In this document: positions 10,008-21,008 of the stretch, piece by piece
Layout of the letters: each line of letters opens with the position of its first letter
Position numbering within the stretch: the stretch's first letter is position 1
Source: Ichthyophis bannanicus
Lineage: Eukaryota > Chordata > Amphibia > Gymnophiona > Ichthyophiidae
Length of the DNA stretch: 64,000 nucleotides
Assembly (NCBI GenBank): GCA_033557465.1
Contig: CM066031.1
Location: forward strand, 1,229,623,312 to 1,229,687,311
Direction of reading: 5' to 3'
Translations under genes and position numbers: made by a program
The notes under the pieces: generated by a model
Told to the model about the DNA's origin: nothing
The model's database searches: none
Seen by the model: the letters and a program-made list of their open reading frames with translations, nothing else

Positions 10008-11110
10008 AGCATATGTTATTTTTACATGCAATGAGGTAGCAATGAATCCTACAGGTTGTGCAGTGCAGGTTGTCTTGCTTATCATGTGCTGCTTACCAGT
10101 TGGGTGGCACAGTTTGGGATAGCTTGTCTTAAGGTGTGTAGGTCACTGATTGGTTCTGCTGAGCTGATCGGGGAGGAGTGCTCCTTCCTATTCACTCCGC
10201 GATGCTGTTCGGCTGCCGGTGCAGAGAGCTGAAGTGTTTGGTATCAGCGGTGTTCGTTGACTCTAATGTTCGGCATGCTGTATTTGTGTTCTCTGCAGTG
10301 GTGAGCGTTTGCTGGCTTGCTGGGGGCGTCAGGATCAGGTAGCTGCTTAGGACCCCACCTAAGGGCCACGCCAAAGGGCCCTTTGACGAGGCCCTTAGGT
10401 GCGGACCCACCCAGTGCAGGCTGCCTGCACCGTCACAGTGTTTTAAAGGGCCCCGGGGCCACGGTGATTGGTCTTGCCGGTGGGGAATGGGGAGGAGCTT
10501 ACCTTCCCACTCCCTGCAGGAATGGCTGATCAGCGCGCCTGGATCAGTGGAGGCAGAGAGGGCTCTCTTCAGGCTGGCTCGGATTTTTAAAGGGCCCTGG
10601 GGCCACGGTGATTGGTCTTGCTGGTGGGGAGCGGGGAGGAGCTTACCTTCCCGCTCCCGGCAGGGATGGATGATCGGCACAGCTGGATCGGTGGAGGCAA
10701 ATCAGGTCTAAGCTTGGTGTCCATTCCTGTCTGTAATGGGGTCTATAGAATGTTACCCGTCATTATCAACAGTACCCTTTAAGAGAGTCTATAGCCCTGA
10801 GTTCAGGGTTGGGAGAGTGTGGCTCAGAGGCAGAGGTTAAGAACCCAGCAGGTTGCAGGAGGGAGAGAGGCCCATGGAGCCAGGTTATTTCAAGGCAAGC
10901 TGTGTAAGGGTGTTCTGAGGTAGGACTTTTAACTGGGGCTGGAGGATGGGCAGGGAGGAACAGCTTGTGGAGGTTTAACAAGCTAGGACAAAATTGAGCT
11001 GATTTTGTTTCTCTGAACTACTGTCTGTTCTGGGTTTTATTTGTGGAGGTTTAACAAGCTGGGATAGAATAAAAACTGCTTTTGGTTTTCCCTGAACTGC
11101 TGTCTGGCTG
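10008..11110. repeat. Tandem-repeat block upstream of L2-like copy A
   Basis: Three repeat sets follow one another. The last ~60-bp monomers lie at 10008-10090. A GC-rich unit containing 'ggccacggtgattggtcttg' and 'gcggggaggagcttacctt' is duplicated at about 10440-10565 and 10580-10700. A unit starting 'gtggaggtttaacaagct' is duplicated at 10965-11030 and 11044-11110. The open frames in both directions here are by-products of the GC-rich duplication and have no family features. On the minus strand this block would be the 5' UTR of copy A. Confidence 0.5.
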
Positions 11111-11405
11111 GCGTGTTAAAGAAAAACCCTTCCCACTGCACGTCATGCTTACCACACCATCTTTAATTTCAATTAATTCCCCCAACCAGAGCCATACCAA
11201 GGGCCATGCAAACAATGCAGCTGCACAGGATACATGTATGGAAGGGGTGCTGATATTATCACTAAACTTCCAAGAGGCTCAATAAGAGTGAGTTCCCGAA
11301 CTGGATAGGGGCGGCACCAGGTTCATGAGTCACACAGGGTGCCCAGCCAACCTAATTTGGCCATACTCATTTTGGCAAAAAATACACCTCCCCCCCCCCC
11401 CCCCC
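11111..11405. other. Unassigned stretch ending in a C run
   Basis: Nothing recognisable was found apart from a run of 16 C at 11390-11405. Confidence 0.3.
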
Positions 11406-11930
11406 GAGCTATTGCAAAAACAACCAAATGACACTGAAAATATAGCTATCACTCAACATCATCCAGTGGAGAAAAAGACCTCACCAGAATATATCACCAA
11501 GTCAATGCAACAGCTCTATGAAAAGACACAAGAGCCCAACAGGGAACAAAAGTGCACCTGCAGGGTAGTAGAACAAACAAACTGAGCTGGTGCAATAGAT
11601 GGCAGTCAACAGACATCTATTGCACTGGTTCTGTTTGTTTGTTCTATGAAAAGACAGCCAGAAAAGGCCAAACCATTGCTCACAAGGGTTGGTCACATAG
11701 CTTCAGCAGTCAAAAACTTCCACATAGATTACTATCACTGTTTCAATGTGTGCATGAATCCCAACATCAAGGGCATCAAAAGCAACAAGGGCATCAGAAA
11801 TAAAGGCAATATAAGTTCAAATTACAAGCAATACTTACCTACAACATGGGCTGTAACAACATCCTGACACCAATGCCGGGCATTTCGCCAAGGCTGCGTC
11901 AGGGAGTCAGATTCTGCCGAATGTCGCTAA
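11406..11930 (-). mobile_element. Penelope-like element 3' remnant with hammerhead-like motif
   Basis: The minus strand has a degenerate hammerhead-like motif at 11863-11915 followed by a 'tgcctttatttctgatgccc' tail, as at other PLE ends in this window. The tail contains a strong hairpin (11567-11645) whose arms share 'tagaacaaacaaac' and 'gcaatagatg' around a short 'gcagtcaacaga' loop. No coding sequence remains. Confidence 0.4.
11863..11915 (-). ncRNA. Degenerate hammerhead-like motif
   Basis: On the minus strand CCCTGACGCAG is followed by CGAAATGCC, a short loop, and TGGTGTC, matching the order core, GAAA, stem III, GTC seen at 2276-2322. The core reads CTGACGC instead of CTGANGA, so it is probably inactive. 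A consensus splice donor (TAG|GTAAGT) lies just downstream on the same strand. Confidence 0.4.
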
Positions 11931-12200
11931 TCCAAGAACTGGTGAACACATAGGAGGCTGAATTACCCAAGAGCGCCCCATCTAAAGCACAATATTTTCA
12001 GTGCCATAGCTCTTGAATCTTTTGTTAATTTTCACCAGTGGCTTTGAGGTTTTTTCTTTTGATTAGGATTACATCCATACTCATTTTGGCACAGATCTGG
12101 GGCCAACCCTCTCTGATATGTCAGATAATTTTCTTATACTGCACTACCTTGAGCAGCCTATGTAAAATTCCAGTATTTAAGGCACTTTCAGCAAACATAC
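11931..12200. other. Probable host intron, no recognisable content
   Basis: Lower-copy-looking sequence downstream (on the minus strand) of the exon at 12201-12359. It starts with the donor GTATGT at 12200-12195. No repeat or gene was recognised. Confidence 0.35.
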
Positions 12201-12359
12201 CCGTATCACAAGATTGTAACCCTCAAATCCTGCCCACGTGAAGTACTCTTCAATCCATTTAGGGTGGCGAAAAATTTCATCATCAATTGAAGCATTAATT
12301 ATGTTCAAGTAAGTGTCAAAGTCCCAGGATTTCTTGAAGACTGCAGTGGAAGCAGGAGG
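12201..12359 (-). CDS. Candidate host exon 3 (159 bp, phase 0-0), gene not recognised
   Basis: On the minus strand the segment is open throughout, 53 codons starting PPASTAVFKKSWDFD and ending FEGYNLVIR. An acceptor AG (12361-12360) precedes it after a pyrimidine-rich 'ctctctctcttgtcacttt', and a donor GTATGT (12200-12195) follows. Length and phase fit the preceding exon at 13097-13166. Composition is ordinary protein-like and unlike the surrounding LINE proteins. An alternative acceptor (TGCAG at 12343-12341) would shorten it by 19 bp and break the phase match. I cannot name the gene. The exon reading is an inference from splice signals and open frame. Confidence 0.55.
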
Positions 12360-13096
12360 CTCTATTATACTTTTACTAAAGTGACAAGAGAGAGAGAAAG
12401 TGCAATGAAAATGCAGCGCTGTAGTACTGTGAAACTATTTTTAACATATATGCATATACATATAGGGGGGATGTGCACAAGGCAAAATCTTTTGGTTTCC
12501 TTGGGCTTTTGACCCAAATTTCATGCTTTTTTTGTTTTACATATTTGTTTCAAAGAAATGTAACACAGGCTAGAATTTTTTTAATACACATTAATTCATG
12601 TGTTAACATGCCTTAAATAATTTAGCATACATTAAACCTGCCCTTATTTTACACATCAAAGTACAGTGCTTCAGGACAAGAAATACTTAGCTTAAGATTA
12701 CAGATGTTATCAGCTTTAAATTCTTTGCAGATATGCACAAAAGAGCAAAAAAAAAGTTAAATTACACTGCTTCTGACTAGATGTATCATTTTGGTCTTTA
12801 TCCACTGTCAATTACTATATTACAAATTCTTTATATTCTTTCCCTCGCATTCCATCTAGCAAGTGGAACATGTTTGCCTGATCTAAGACAAAAGTTACAT
12901 TTAATAAACAGTTTTATAAACAGTTTTTTCCCAATACACACAACTGTCATTGGTTTCTGAATGTGCATGTGGGTGGGATACATAATGACAGTGTGTATAT
13001 TCAGAATACAAAAATACCACATAAGGACAGAAATGGTTATATTGTTCAATAGATCTAATAAAGGTTAAATATAGTGCTAACAGAAGTTTTGCTTAC
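12360..13096 (-). other. Short host intron between candidate exons 2 and 3
   Basis: A 737-bp AT-rich stretch bounded on the minus strand by donor GTAAGC (13096-13091) and an AG acceptor (12361-12360). No repeat or coding feature was recognised inside. Confidence 0.45.
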
Positions 13097-13166
13097 CTCA
13101 GGAAAGTTTGGCAGCTTTGCCTCTTTTTTTGAGGAGGCTAATCTTGCTATGACTGTCCAATAATTA
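13097..13166 (-). CDS. Candidate host exon 2 (70 bp), gene not recognised
   Basis: Read on the minus strand: one base completing a codon, then 23 codons (NYWTVIARLASS...KLPNFPE), then donor GTAAGC. The acceptor is GCAG (13170-13167). The upstream exon at 39350-39490 ends two bases into a codon (AG), which this exon's first base T completes as Ser. This exon ends in phase 0, as exon 3 requires. The joined frame stays open across all three segments. The polypyrimidine tract before the acceptor is weak, which lowers confidence. Confidence 0.5.
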
Positions 13167-13479
13167 CTGCTTATTTTGATTCTTGTAATTCACTTTATAT
13201 GCAATTACCTTGCCGAGTATTCAAAAGGAGAAATTTATTCTTGCCGGTTAATATCGTTTCCTTGAAACTTACTAGACCTACCCAGATGCGGAGTTTATGC
13301 CGCCCCACTAGCAGATAAAGACAAAGGACCACAACCTTCCAATGACATCATCAAAACAACAAAGGACCTCTGAATGAGAATATGCAGTATATAACAATTT
13401 CTCTCCTCCAAGAATTAGGGGATAGAGAAAATCCTTGGGTTCTCACCACAGATTCCACCATGGCTTAGATACTTGAGGT

Positions 13480-13704
13480 GTGTGTTCTGTCATGATTTTC
13501 TTAGATATATCTGTGGCATTCGATTTGTGCATCATAATCTTATGCTATCACATCTAAGCTTATTAGGAATTAGGTCCACCATACTGAAATGGTTTATATC
13601 ATTCTTAAAACGAACACAAACAATTTAGGCTGGGTGGAAAGGTCTTTTGATGGCATAAGCTTAGTCTGAGTGTTCTGCAGGTTTCTGCACTTTCAGCCAT
13701 TTTT
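13480..13704 (+). pseudogene. Old L2-like LINE, RT fragment (left part)
   Basis: Degenerate translation on the plus strand shows LDISVAFD (the LDLSAAFD block), a 'GLYHS' segment and SVLQVSALSAIF (the GVPQGSALSAILF block). The frame then runs into the L1 insertion. It resumes at 20846 with a YTDDIIFYLPF segment, the catalytic box. Several stops show long decay. It is the host site of the L1 at 13719-20831. Confidence 0.65.
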
Positions 13705-13900
13705 TAATCTTTAAATGCGGACTTCCGGTGGCATGGTGAGCTGAGCGGGACGCATCCCTCTTAGCTCTGGAGCCCGCTCTCTTTCCCCCGTCCAGCTTAA
13801 ATGCTCTGATTGCTTATTATCTGCTTAGAAGTGGGGGAACTATTTTCCTACTAACCGGAGCTCACTCCAGATATGTGACCAGGTTGGGGAGCAAGTCTGA

Positions 13901-14706
13901 ATGGCGACGAAAACCCCCAGACGGGAGAAGCTGCGTGGTGGGGAAGCCAAAATGGCGGACGGGACCTCAGACGGTCTGATGCCAGCGGCCACTGCTGCGA
14001 TGGTGGCCGAGGTGTCCAAGGCGGTGGTGTCTGCCCTGGAAGATCGACCTGGTGGCTTGGCGACGCAAATTTCCGCAGTGGCACAAGCGGTGTCTGATTT
14101 TGCTAGCCGGGTGGAGCAAGCAGAACGCCGCATTGGCACCCTTGAAGACACGCGCGTCCAAGATGAGGCGTGGATTAAAAATTGGAGGAGGCCCTAGCAA
14201 AGCACCAAGATAAATTGGAGGACTTAGAAAACAGAAGCAGACGGAACAACTTACGATATATTGGAATCGCCGAATCAGTGCCTGACAAAGATCTTCGGGC
14301 GTATTTGGAGAAATGGATACCGGCGCATTTGCCCCTGGAAGACGGCATTGGTGGCATTGTCTTGGAAAGGGCGCATTGGCTGGGACCCCATCGAGCCGGA
14401 GAAAACAGACCTCGAGCTGTTATTGCCCGTTTCTTGAATGCGGCGCAGAAGGAGGGAGTGCTGCGCGCCTCGAGGCAGGCGAGACGATCAGGAGCTAACG
14501 CCTGCCGGATCCTGATATTCCAGGACTACTCAGCTGGGGTCTCGCTGCATCGGAAGGCTTTCAAGGAGGCCTGTGGGCGTCTGGTGGAGAAGGGCCTCCG
14601 CTTTACTTTGGCTCACCCTGCGCTACTGCGAGTGGACTGCGACGGTGGTCGTTGGGTGTTTTCCTTCCCGGAAGAAGCGTCAGCGTACTGTGATAGCCTC
14701 GGCTGA
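13901..14706 (+). pseudogene. L1 ORF1 (RNA-binding chaperone), one frameshift
   Basis: The first frame (13901-14197) begins MATKTPRREKL and runs through a region with heptad-like spacing (VSDFASRVEQAERRIGTLED), probably coiled coil. The second (to 14706) carries LEDLENRSRRNNLRYIGI, the LExRSRRNNLR block at the start of the L1 ORF1 RRM, then RAVIARFLN, and a C-terminal domain ending WVFSFPEEASAYCDSLG. ORF1p trimers coat L1 RNA. The frames are offset by one base near 14180 ('aaaaattggagg'); otherwise length is near normal (~265 residues). Confidence 0.85.
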
Positions 14707-16340
14707 CTGCTGCTGGGGATGACTGCGGAGAGCGAGGAGTTTTCTTGGCTGCTGCGGCCCACGCGACCTGGGACCCCTGGACCATTTTTTGCTATTCTAC
14801 CCCTTTTTGCAGACACTGCGGCTCTCATGATTGGGGACCGTTTGTTCTTTGCCCATGTGGCCTGGGTAATGTGAGCAGAGCTCCCCGGGCCTGGAGGGGG
14901 TTCCTCTCCCTGCAGGAGTGGAGGCCCTCCGTCTGCTTAGGTGTGGGCCGGATTTTCAGTGGGGACTTTGACTTTTTCCGACCTGCATTGAGTTTCTAAG
15001 ATATGCACTGAGGGTACTTTTGCTTTGCGGTAACACTTGTGTTTTGTGCAATTTTCATGTTTTTTACCCAAAGTTCACTGCTACTCTCTGGGCCCTTCCT
15101 GAATGCTGTTGTTGGAATGAGGCTGAGTCAGTTGTAGCTGGGGAGTTTTCGTTCTTTCTTTCTTTCTTTCTTCTTTCTCTCTCCTTTTTCTTTCTCTCTC
15201 TCTTTTTGGGGGCGGGAGGACGTAAAAGAAATGTTCTATTTTTCGATATTTTTTGAAGTTCTGTTTGCCCTAATTTTCGCGCTCTTCCTCCCTAGTCAAT
15301 CCCTGTCTTCTCTATCCATTGCAACCCTCTACCCGATGCCCTTCCCCCTCCCTTTTTAATTTTGAACAACACTGTTTCTACCCCCATAATTTAATTTAAT
15401 TTAACTTAATCTAATTAAATTTTATTTAAATTAAGATGTACATTTGCAATTGTTTCAGTTATGCTGTACTGTGCTTTTTACTGTGCCAGCAGTACTTGGA
15501 TTGGGCCGGGGGCTGTGGCAGGCCCTGGCTGGGGGCCCCTGTGGTGTGAAGACATTCCACGTCACTGCGCGTTTGTGCGAGATGTGGCGTCATCGTAAAG
15601 GCCCCGTTTATTTGCAGGGCTTATGCTGCATAGACTCAGGGAGGGCACCCCACTCACATCCCTTCTGCCCCTGGGGCCGCAGCAAGCCCGGGATGTTGCA
15701 CTGGTGTTCGCCCAGTTTGTTTGGGTTCCGGGCATGGGGAAGTGGGCTGCAGCCAAGATGGGGGTGGAGAGGGATCTCTTTCCTGTTTATCTCTATCTGG
15801 AGCCCGGGGGGGGAGGTTTCGCTACGGCCCAGTGCATCTGAGGCAGGGACAAGCGATGGAGCCCTTGGCTCTGGGTGGGTTTGAAGGGCCCGGGGGCGCT
15901 TAGGTGTAGGGGGGGATCCTGGTGGTTGGGTGCCGGGGGGGGGGGTGGGGGCTTGCTCCTAGAGCTCTGTGGAAAGTGGTAGAGGGGGTTGGCTAGATGG
16001 GACCAGTGGATGAGGGGGTGGGCGGGCTCCTCATGCCTAAGAAGTTGAGGTGGGGCCAGAGCGGGTAGCTTGGCAGTTAGTGGAGGATAGGGCTGCTGGG
16101 GGGGAGGGTGGGGTTGGGTGGGGGTTGGTAGAGGGGGAGGGTGGGGTGAATAGAATTCAGGGGTCACTGCAGGGAGGGGTCTGGGTTTATGGGTGGGCGG
16201 GTTATCCATTACATAAAAGGGGTTTGCATGTGGAAGGGGTTGGATGTTTGTGGTAGGTGAGATGCGGTGGGGGGTGGGAACCCTAGGCTGGGGGGGTTTC
16301 TGATTTCTAGATTGGTGGCTTACTGTTCTTTGGATGCTCC
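14707..16340 (+). other. Unusually long inter-ORF spacer of the L1, G-rich
   Basis: About 1.6 kb separates ORF1 from ORF2. It holds a pyrimidine microsatellite ('ttctttctttctttc', 15150-15200), AT-rich DNA (15380-15440) and a G-rich portion (15800-16300) with many GGG runs. Open frames here, including proline-rich minus-strand ones, have low complexity and no family signature. It may include an internal promoter or ribosome entry sequence for ORF2, or an undetected older insertion. Confidence 0.6.
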
Positions 16341-19300
16341 ACTGGGTTTTAGATCCTGGTTGATAATACTAGAATAGCCTCCTGGAATGTTTGTGGATTG
16401 GGGTCCCTGATGAAGCATTATAAAGTGATGCAGCATTTGAACCGCCAGCGGTTGAGTGTTAACATGCTGCAGGAGACGCATCAGTCTGTGATGGAGCATG
16501 CAAAGTTGTGTAAGGGCCATATTTCTCATGCATATGGGGCGCCGGCTGTGGGGAGGAAGAGGGGGGTAGTCATTTTAATTGCTAAGTCTGCTAGTTGGGT
16601 CGAGGAGAGAGTGGTAGTGGACACGGAGGGCCGTTATGTCTGCGTGTGGGGGTTGCTAAATGGTAAAAAAGTGGCTATGTGTTCAGCCTATGGACCCAAT
16701 GTCTATGAAGCCAGGTTTTACTTAGCTCTTACTCGTTTTCTGGCGGACACCAGCGGGTACCAGGTTATCATGGGTGGGGATTTCAACGAAGTGTTAGAGG
16801 TTGACGTGGATCGCTCTGGTTCGATGGAGGGGGGGGGGGTAACCGGAGAGCTCGACGGAGACTTTGGGGAATCTGTGAAGCACACAAGCTCCTGGACATC
16901 TGGCGTGTCCTGCATCCTGGAGATCGGGACTATACTCACATGTCTCGGGCCCACGGTACATGGTCCCGTATCGATTTTTTTCTGATTTCTGAATCGTTGT
17001 TTAACTGGGTCTCTAGGGCGGAGATTGGGCCCGTTGTTTTGTCAGACATGGTACTTCTGGAGCTTCATAGCAGTAGCCCTTGTCGGAACCGTCTCTGGAG
17101 GTATCCGCTGGATCTCAGTGGGGATGCGCTGTTCGAAGCGTATATTCGTGAGCGTTGGAAGGAATACGCGGCCATTGATGATCGACCGGAGACCTCTCCT
17201 GCCCTCTTTTGGGAAGCGGGTAAGGCTGTCCTTCGCGGCGAGATCATTAGCTTCCACAGCCAGAGGTGTAAACGGCTCCATCAGCGGATACTGCAGCTGG
17301 AACGCGACCTGGGTAAGGCGCAGAGGGTGGTGGCTGGACATAAGACCGCCGAGAGTCAGCGCAAGCTGCGGAAGCTTCAGACCGAGCTGGAGATGCTTCT
17401 CCATCAGAGTGCTCAAAAATCGATGCTGTACTATCGATACCAGCTATACCAGCATGGCAATAAGGCTGGCAGGTTGCTGTCCTCCTTGATGAAGCCCGCG
17501 GGGGGGCCCAGGCATATCGGGGCCATCAGGCATCCGGATGGGACCATTCGCAGAAACGCGGGGGACATCGAAAGCGTCTTTACTGATTTCTTTCGGCAAT
17601 TGTACGCGAGTGATGGCAGTAGGGAGCGGGAGGGATGTAATTTTCTGGCCAGCTGTGCCCTGCCGAGGCTTAGTGAAGAGCATCTACAGGCTCTCAATCA
17701 GCCCATCTCGGGGCGGGAGGTACAGGCGGGCATTCGGAGTCTCAAGAACGGACGGGCCCCTGGCGTGGATGGGTACCGCAGCGAGTTTTATAAAGTTCTG
17801 GGAGCTGCCGTAGTGGCACCCCTGGTGGGCTACTTTGAAGACTTGGTGCAGAGGGGGGCATTCCCCTTTGAGGCCAACAAGGCCCTGGTTACTATTCTAC
17901 CTAAACCGGGGCGAGATCCTCTTCTTCCGGGCTCGTATCGTCCTATTTCGCTCCTTAACGTAGACATTAAGCTCCTGGCTAAAATTATGGCTGATCGGCT
18001 AGCCAATTATTTACCGAATCTGATACATCGGGATCAAGTGGACTTTGTTCGTGGCCGACATGTGTCGTATAGTCTCTAACGAATTTTGCTTTCCCTATGT
18101 GCTGGGCGGGAGGCGGGGTCACGCTCCTTGCTCATAAGTTTTGACGCTGAGAAAGCGTTTGATAGAGTTAATTGGGGCTTCATGTACCAAGTTCTGGACG
18201 CGATGGGATTCACAGGTTTCTTTATTGATGTGGTCCGCCTCTTATATGCTAACCCGATTGGGGCTTTGCTGGTTAATGGGGCAATGACCGCTGACTTTGC
18301 GATTCAGAAAGGAACTCGTCAGGGCTGTCCGCTATCTCCCCTTTTATTTGTCTTGACCTTAGAGCCCCTTTTGATCCGGATTCGCTCAGCAGAGCAGTTT
18401 CATGGTGTCTCGGTGGGGAGGGAGGAGTTCCGAGTGGCGGTTTTTGCTGATGATCTCTTGGTCCATTTGGGGGATCCCTGTACCGGGCTGCCTGAGCTGC
18501 TATAACTTATTCAAGAATATGGGCAGCCTTCAGGGTTCCGCCTTAATCTTGATAAGTCCGAGGCTATGTTGATAGGGGAGGACGGACAGCGCGGCTGGCA
18601 GGGCGCCTTCCCACTGAAGTGGGCGGCAGGGCATTTCAAGTATTTGGGCATATACTTGCCAGCGAACCTGAGGGACCTTTACCATTTGAATATCTCTAAG
18701 GTACTCTATGCAGTGACGAACTGTGTGGACAAATAGCGTGATTTACCGTTATCCCTGGGGGGGCGCATCGCCCTGTGCAAGATGGCCATCTTCCCTAAGG
18801 TCTTATATATGCTTAAGACTCTTCCGTTGCTTCTTAAGCGCTTGGACCTTAAACGCCTGGAGCGTTTACTGAATAGGCTTTTGTGGCAGGGGCGTCGGCC
18901 AAGGGTACGTCTTGAAGTCCTCCGGCAGCCTAGGTCGTTGGGCGGGATGGGCTTCCCGGATATACAGAAGTATAACATTGCCTGTCTGTTGCGCTTTGCC
19001 CGTGACTGGATGTGGGACTTGGATGACTACTCCCCCTTGGGGATGCTTGGGGCCGTGGCGCAACCCTTCCACCTGCGGTACCTTTTACATGCTAAAACGC
19101 CTAGGGGGCTGGCGGCTACTTTCTTGCAGGTGGTGCTGGATCCCGTGTGGAAAGCGTGGCGGCATTTCTGCTTGGGGTGGGGGATCTCAGCGTATTTCTC
19201 ACCCTATCTCCCTATTAGGGGTAATGCTGACTTTGTACCGGGCATGGGTGGAACGTGCTTTGCCCGTTGGGAGCAGCTGGGGCTGGTGAATTTGGAACAT

Positions 19301-20161
19301 GTGTTAACCCCGATGGGCGGGGTGGAGCACTTTCCAGTGCTTCGCCAACGTTATTCTTTAGGGGATCGAGATGTTTTCCTTTATATTCAACTTTGTAGCT
19401 ATATCCGCACGCTCCCTGTGGCACATTTGAGGGGGGAGATTTGTTCCGACCTTGAGCTGGCGCTATTAGGGGGCGAGACTGGGACACGTGTATCTTGGCT
19501 CTATAAAATGTTGTGGGATGCGGTTTTGCCTCTCGCCATAGATGTGTTGGCTGCGGCATGGACGGCGGAGCTAGGCGAAGAGGTCACGACCGAGGGGCTC
19601 CTACGTGGTTTAGCCGGTATTCCCTCCTTGAGTGTGATGGTGCTTCACAGAGACACTCAATATAAAATTATCCGCCGCCTGTATTTTGCTCCTGTCCGGG
19701 CTTGGCGTGCCGGAGTGGGCGGTACCCATTGTTGCTCCCGGTGTGCGGAGTCTCGAGCTTCGTTGAGCCATATGTTCTGGGGCTGCCCGCGGGTCCAAGT
19801 CTTTTGGAAGCAGGTACTGGATTATCTGACGACTTGCTTTCAGCGAACTGTACCTTTAACTGCTGGGAACCTGGTGTTGGATGTTTGGGAGACTTTATGG
19901 GAGACAGACTTAGGATCCATGGGGCTGCGCTGGCTGCGTTTAGTGTTGGTGACTGCTCGCATGACGGTGTTGCAACAGTGGCTGGCTGGTCAGGGACCGA
20001 CATATGGCCTCTGGAGAATACATTTACATAGGGTCCTGCTCATGGAGAAGTTGCGTGCTAGTGGGGTGGCGCGGCGTTGGCAGTGCTTCTTGGATTGTTG
20101 GGGACCTCATCTGCAATCTTTAACTTTGAGAGAGCGTAGCAGGATCCTGAGCATGCCTTGA
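16341..20161 (+). pseudogene. L1 ORF2: EEP endonuclease, reverse transcriptase, Cys-rich C-terminus
   Basis: Endonuclease blocks: RIASWNVCGLGS at the start, LQETH, AYGPN, GGDFNEVL. A frameshift around 16850-16985 moves to the frame with WSRIDFFLIS. RT blocks follow: FPFEANKALVTILPKPG, YRPISLLNVDIKLLAKI, then after a stop at 18077 FDAEKAFDRVNWGF, GTRQGCPLSPLLFVLTLEPL and the catalytic FADDLL. Stops also occur at 18503 and 18734. The last open frame (18782-20161) contains CCSRCAESRASLSHMFWGCP, the C-terminal Cys motif of L1 ORF2. Order and total length (~1270 codons) are normal for L1; the copy is inactive. Confidence 0.9.
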
Positions 20162-20845
20162 GGCTCTGTTTTATTTCTGTTTGGTCCTTACTTTATCTTT
20201 CTTTATTGGGTTGTTCTTGCTATTGATCCGCTGACCTTCAGTTTTTCTCTCACAGACAGCCAAGTGTCTGCCTTAAGGAGTATGTAAACCCTATAAATTG
20301 GACAGCTTTGTAGAATTGGGGGGGAAGGGGGGGAGGGTGTAGTGGGTGTTGCGGTAGGTCAGGGGAAGGGGGGAGGGGGTATAGGGAGGTTACCTGGGTG
20401 CCATTTATAGAAGTAGACGGGCTCGGGAGCGGAATCCACCCTGGGCCTGTTGGTACTCTTCCTATTTTCCAAGGCTTGGCAACCTGGGTTGCGCCCCTTT
20501 GTTGGTTTGTTTGTTTGCTTGTTTGTTTGTCCTGGGGGGGAGGGGACAAGGACGGCTGGCTTGCAGTTTTGAACATGTGCTGTTAACTGTGACCCTCGGC
20601 GTTCGAGGTTGTCCACTGGCATGCTTTGTTTTCTCTTGTGATACTTTTGCTTTCTCTTGTGATAATTTTGTCTCTTTCGAGACTCCCATGTATTTTCGTT
20701 TCACATTTGTAAGATACAGTGGGCTGATGTGCCTATATGCCGATGTTTTTTATATTGTTTTGCCAAAATGCTTGATAACTGGAATGCTAGCTGTCTGGGA
20801 TACCAATATACCAATAAAACAGATTGAAATATAATCTTTAAATGC

Positions 20846-21005
20846 AGTCCCTATGAGAGATCATAAGGAGCTATTGATGATTTTATGACATGTACACAGA
20901 TGACATTATTTTTTACCTGCCTTTTAAAACTGGCAAGGGTTTGTATGCTACAAATATCTCTTTCTGGAAATCATGAGTTGGCAGACTGACTGCTAATGAC
21001 TTGGT
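20846..21005 (+). pseudogene. Old L2-like LINE, RT fragment (right part)
   Basis: Continuation of 13480-13704 after the L1 insertion. The degenerate frame shows EIIRSY and MYTDDIIFYLPFKTG, the YADD catalytic region with Ala replaced by Thr. It ends where the minus-strand L2-like copy B begins. Confidence 0.6.
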
Positions 21006-21008
21006 GAT

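Larger units (their letters stand above)
13719..20831 (+). mobile_element. Full-length non-mammalian L1 LINE, 7.1 kb, 14-bp TSD
   Basis: TAATCTTTAAATGC is duplicated exactly at 13705-13718 and 20832-20845. Between them lie a short 5' UTR, ORF1 (13901-14706), a long G-rich spacer (14707-16340), ORF2 (16341-20161) and a 670-bp 3' UTR ending '...aataaaacagattgaaata' without a long poly(A). It interrupts an older L2-like RT. Several frameshifts and stops make it non-functional, yet the perfect TSD argues for a fairly recent insertion. L1 clade follows from the ORF1 type and the ORF2 blocks; Tx1-type relatives are the alternative. Confidence 0.9.

Noticed and set aside
10192..10711. Open frames on both strands in a GC-rich block
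   Set aside because: They lie in a duplicated ~140-bp unit and repeat the same residues; no family features.
11840..11870. Minus-strand splice donor TAG|GTAAGT as the end of a fourth exon
   Set aside because: The preceding sequence is the hammerhead-like PLE remnant, and the phase does not follow from exon 3.
15793..16256. Proline-rich minus-strand frame and Gly-rich plus-strand frame
   Set aside because: Low-complexity G-rich spacer of the L1; no protein family resemblance.
20250..20704. Small minus-strand frames in the L1 3' UTR
   Set aside because: G-rich 3' UTR with low-complexity translation; position explained by the L1.
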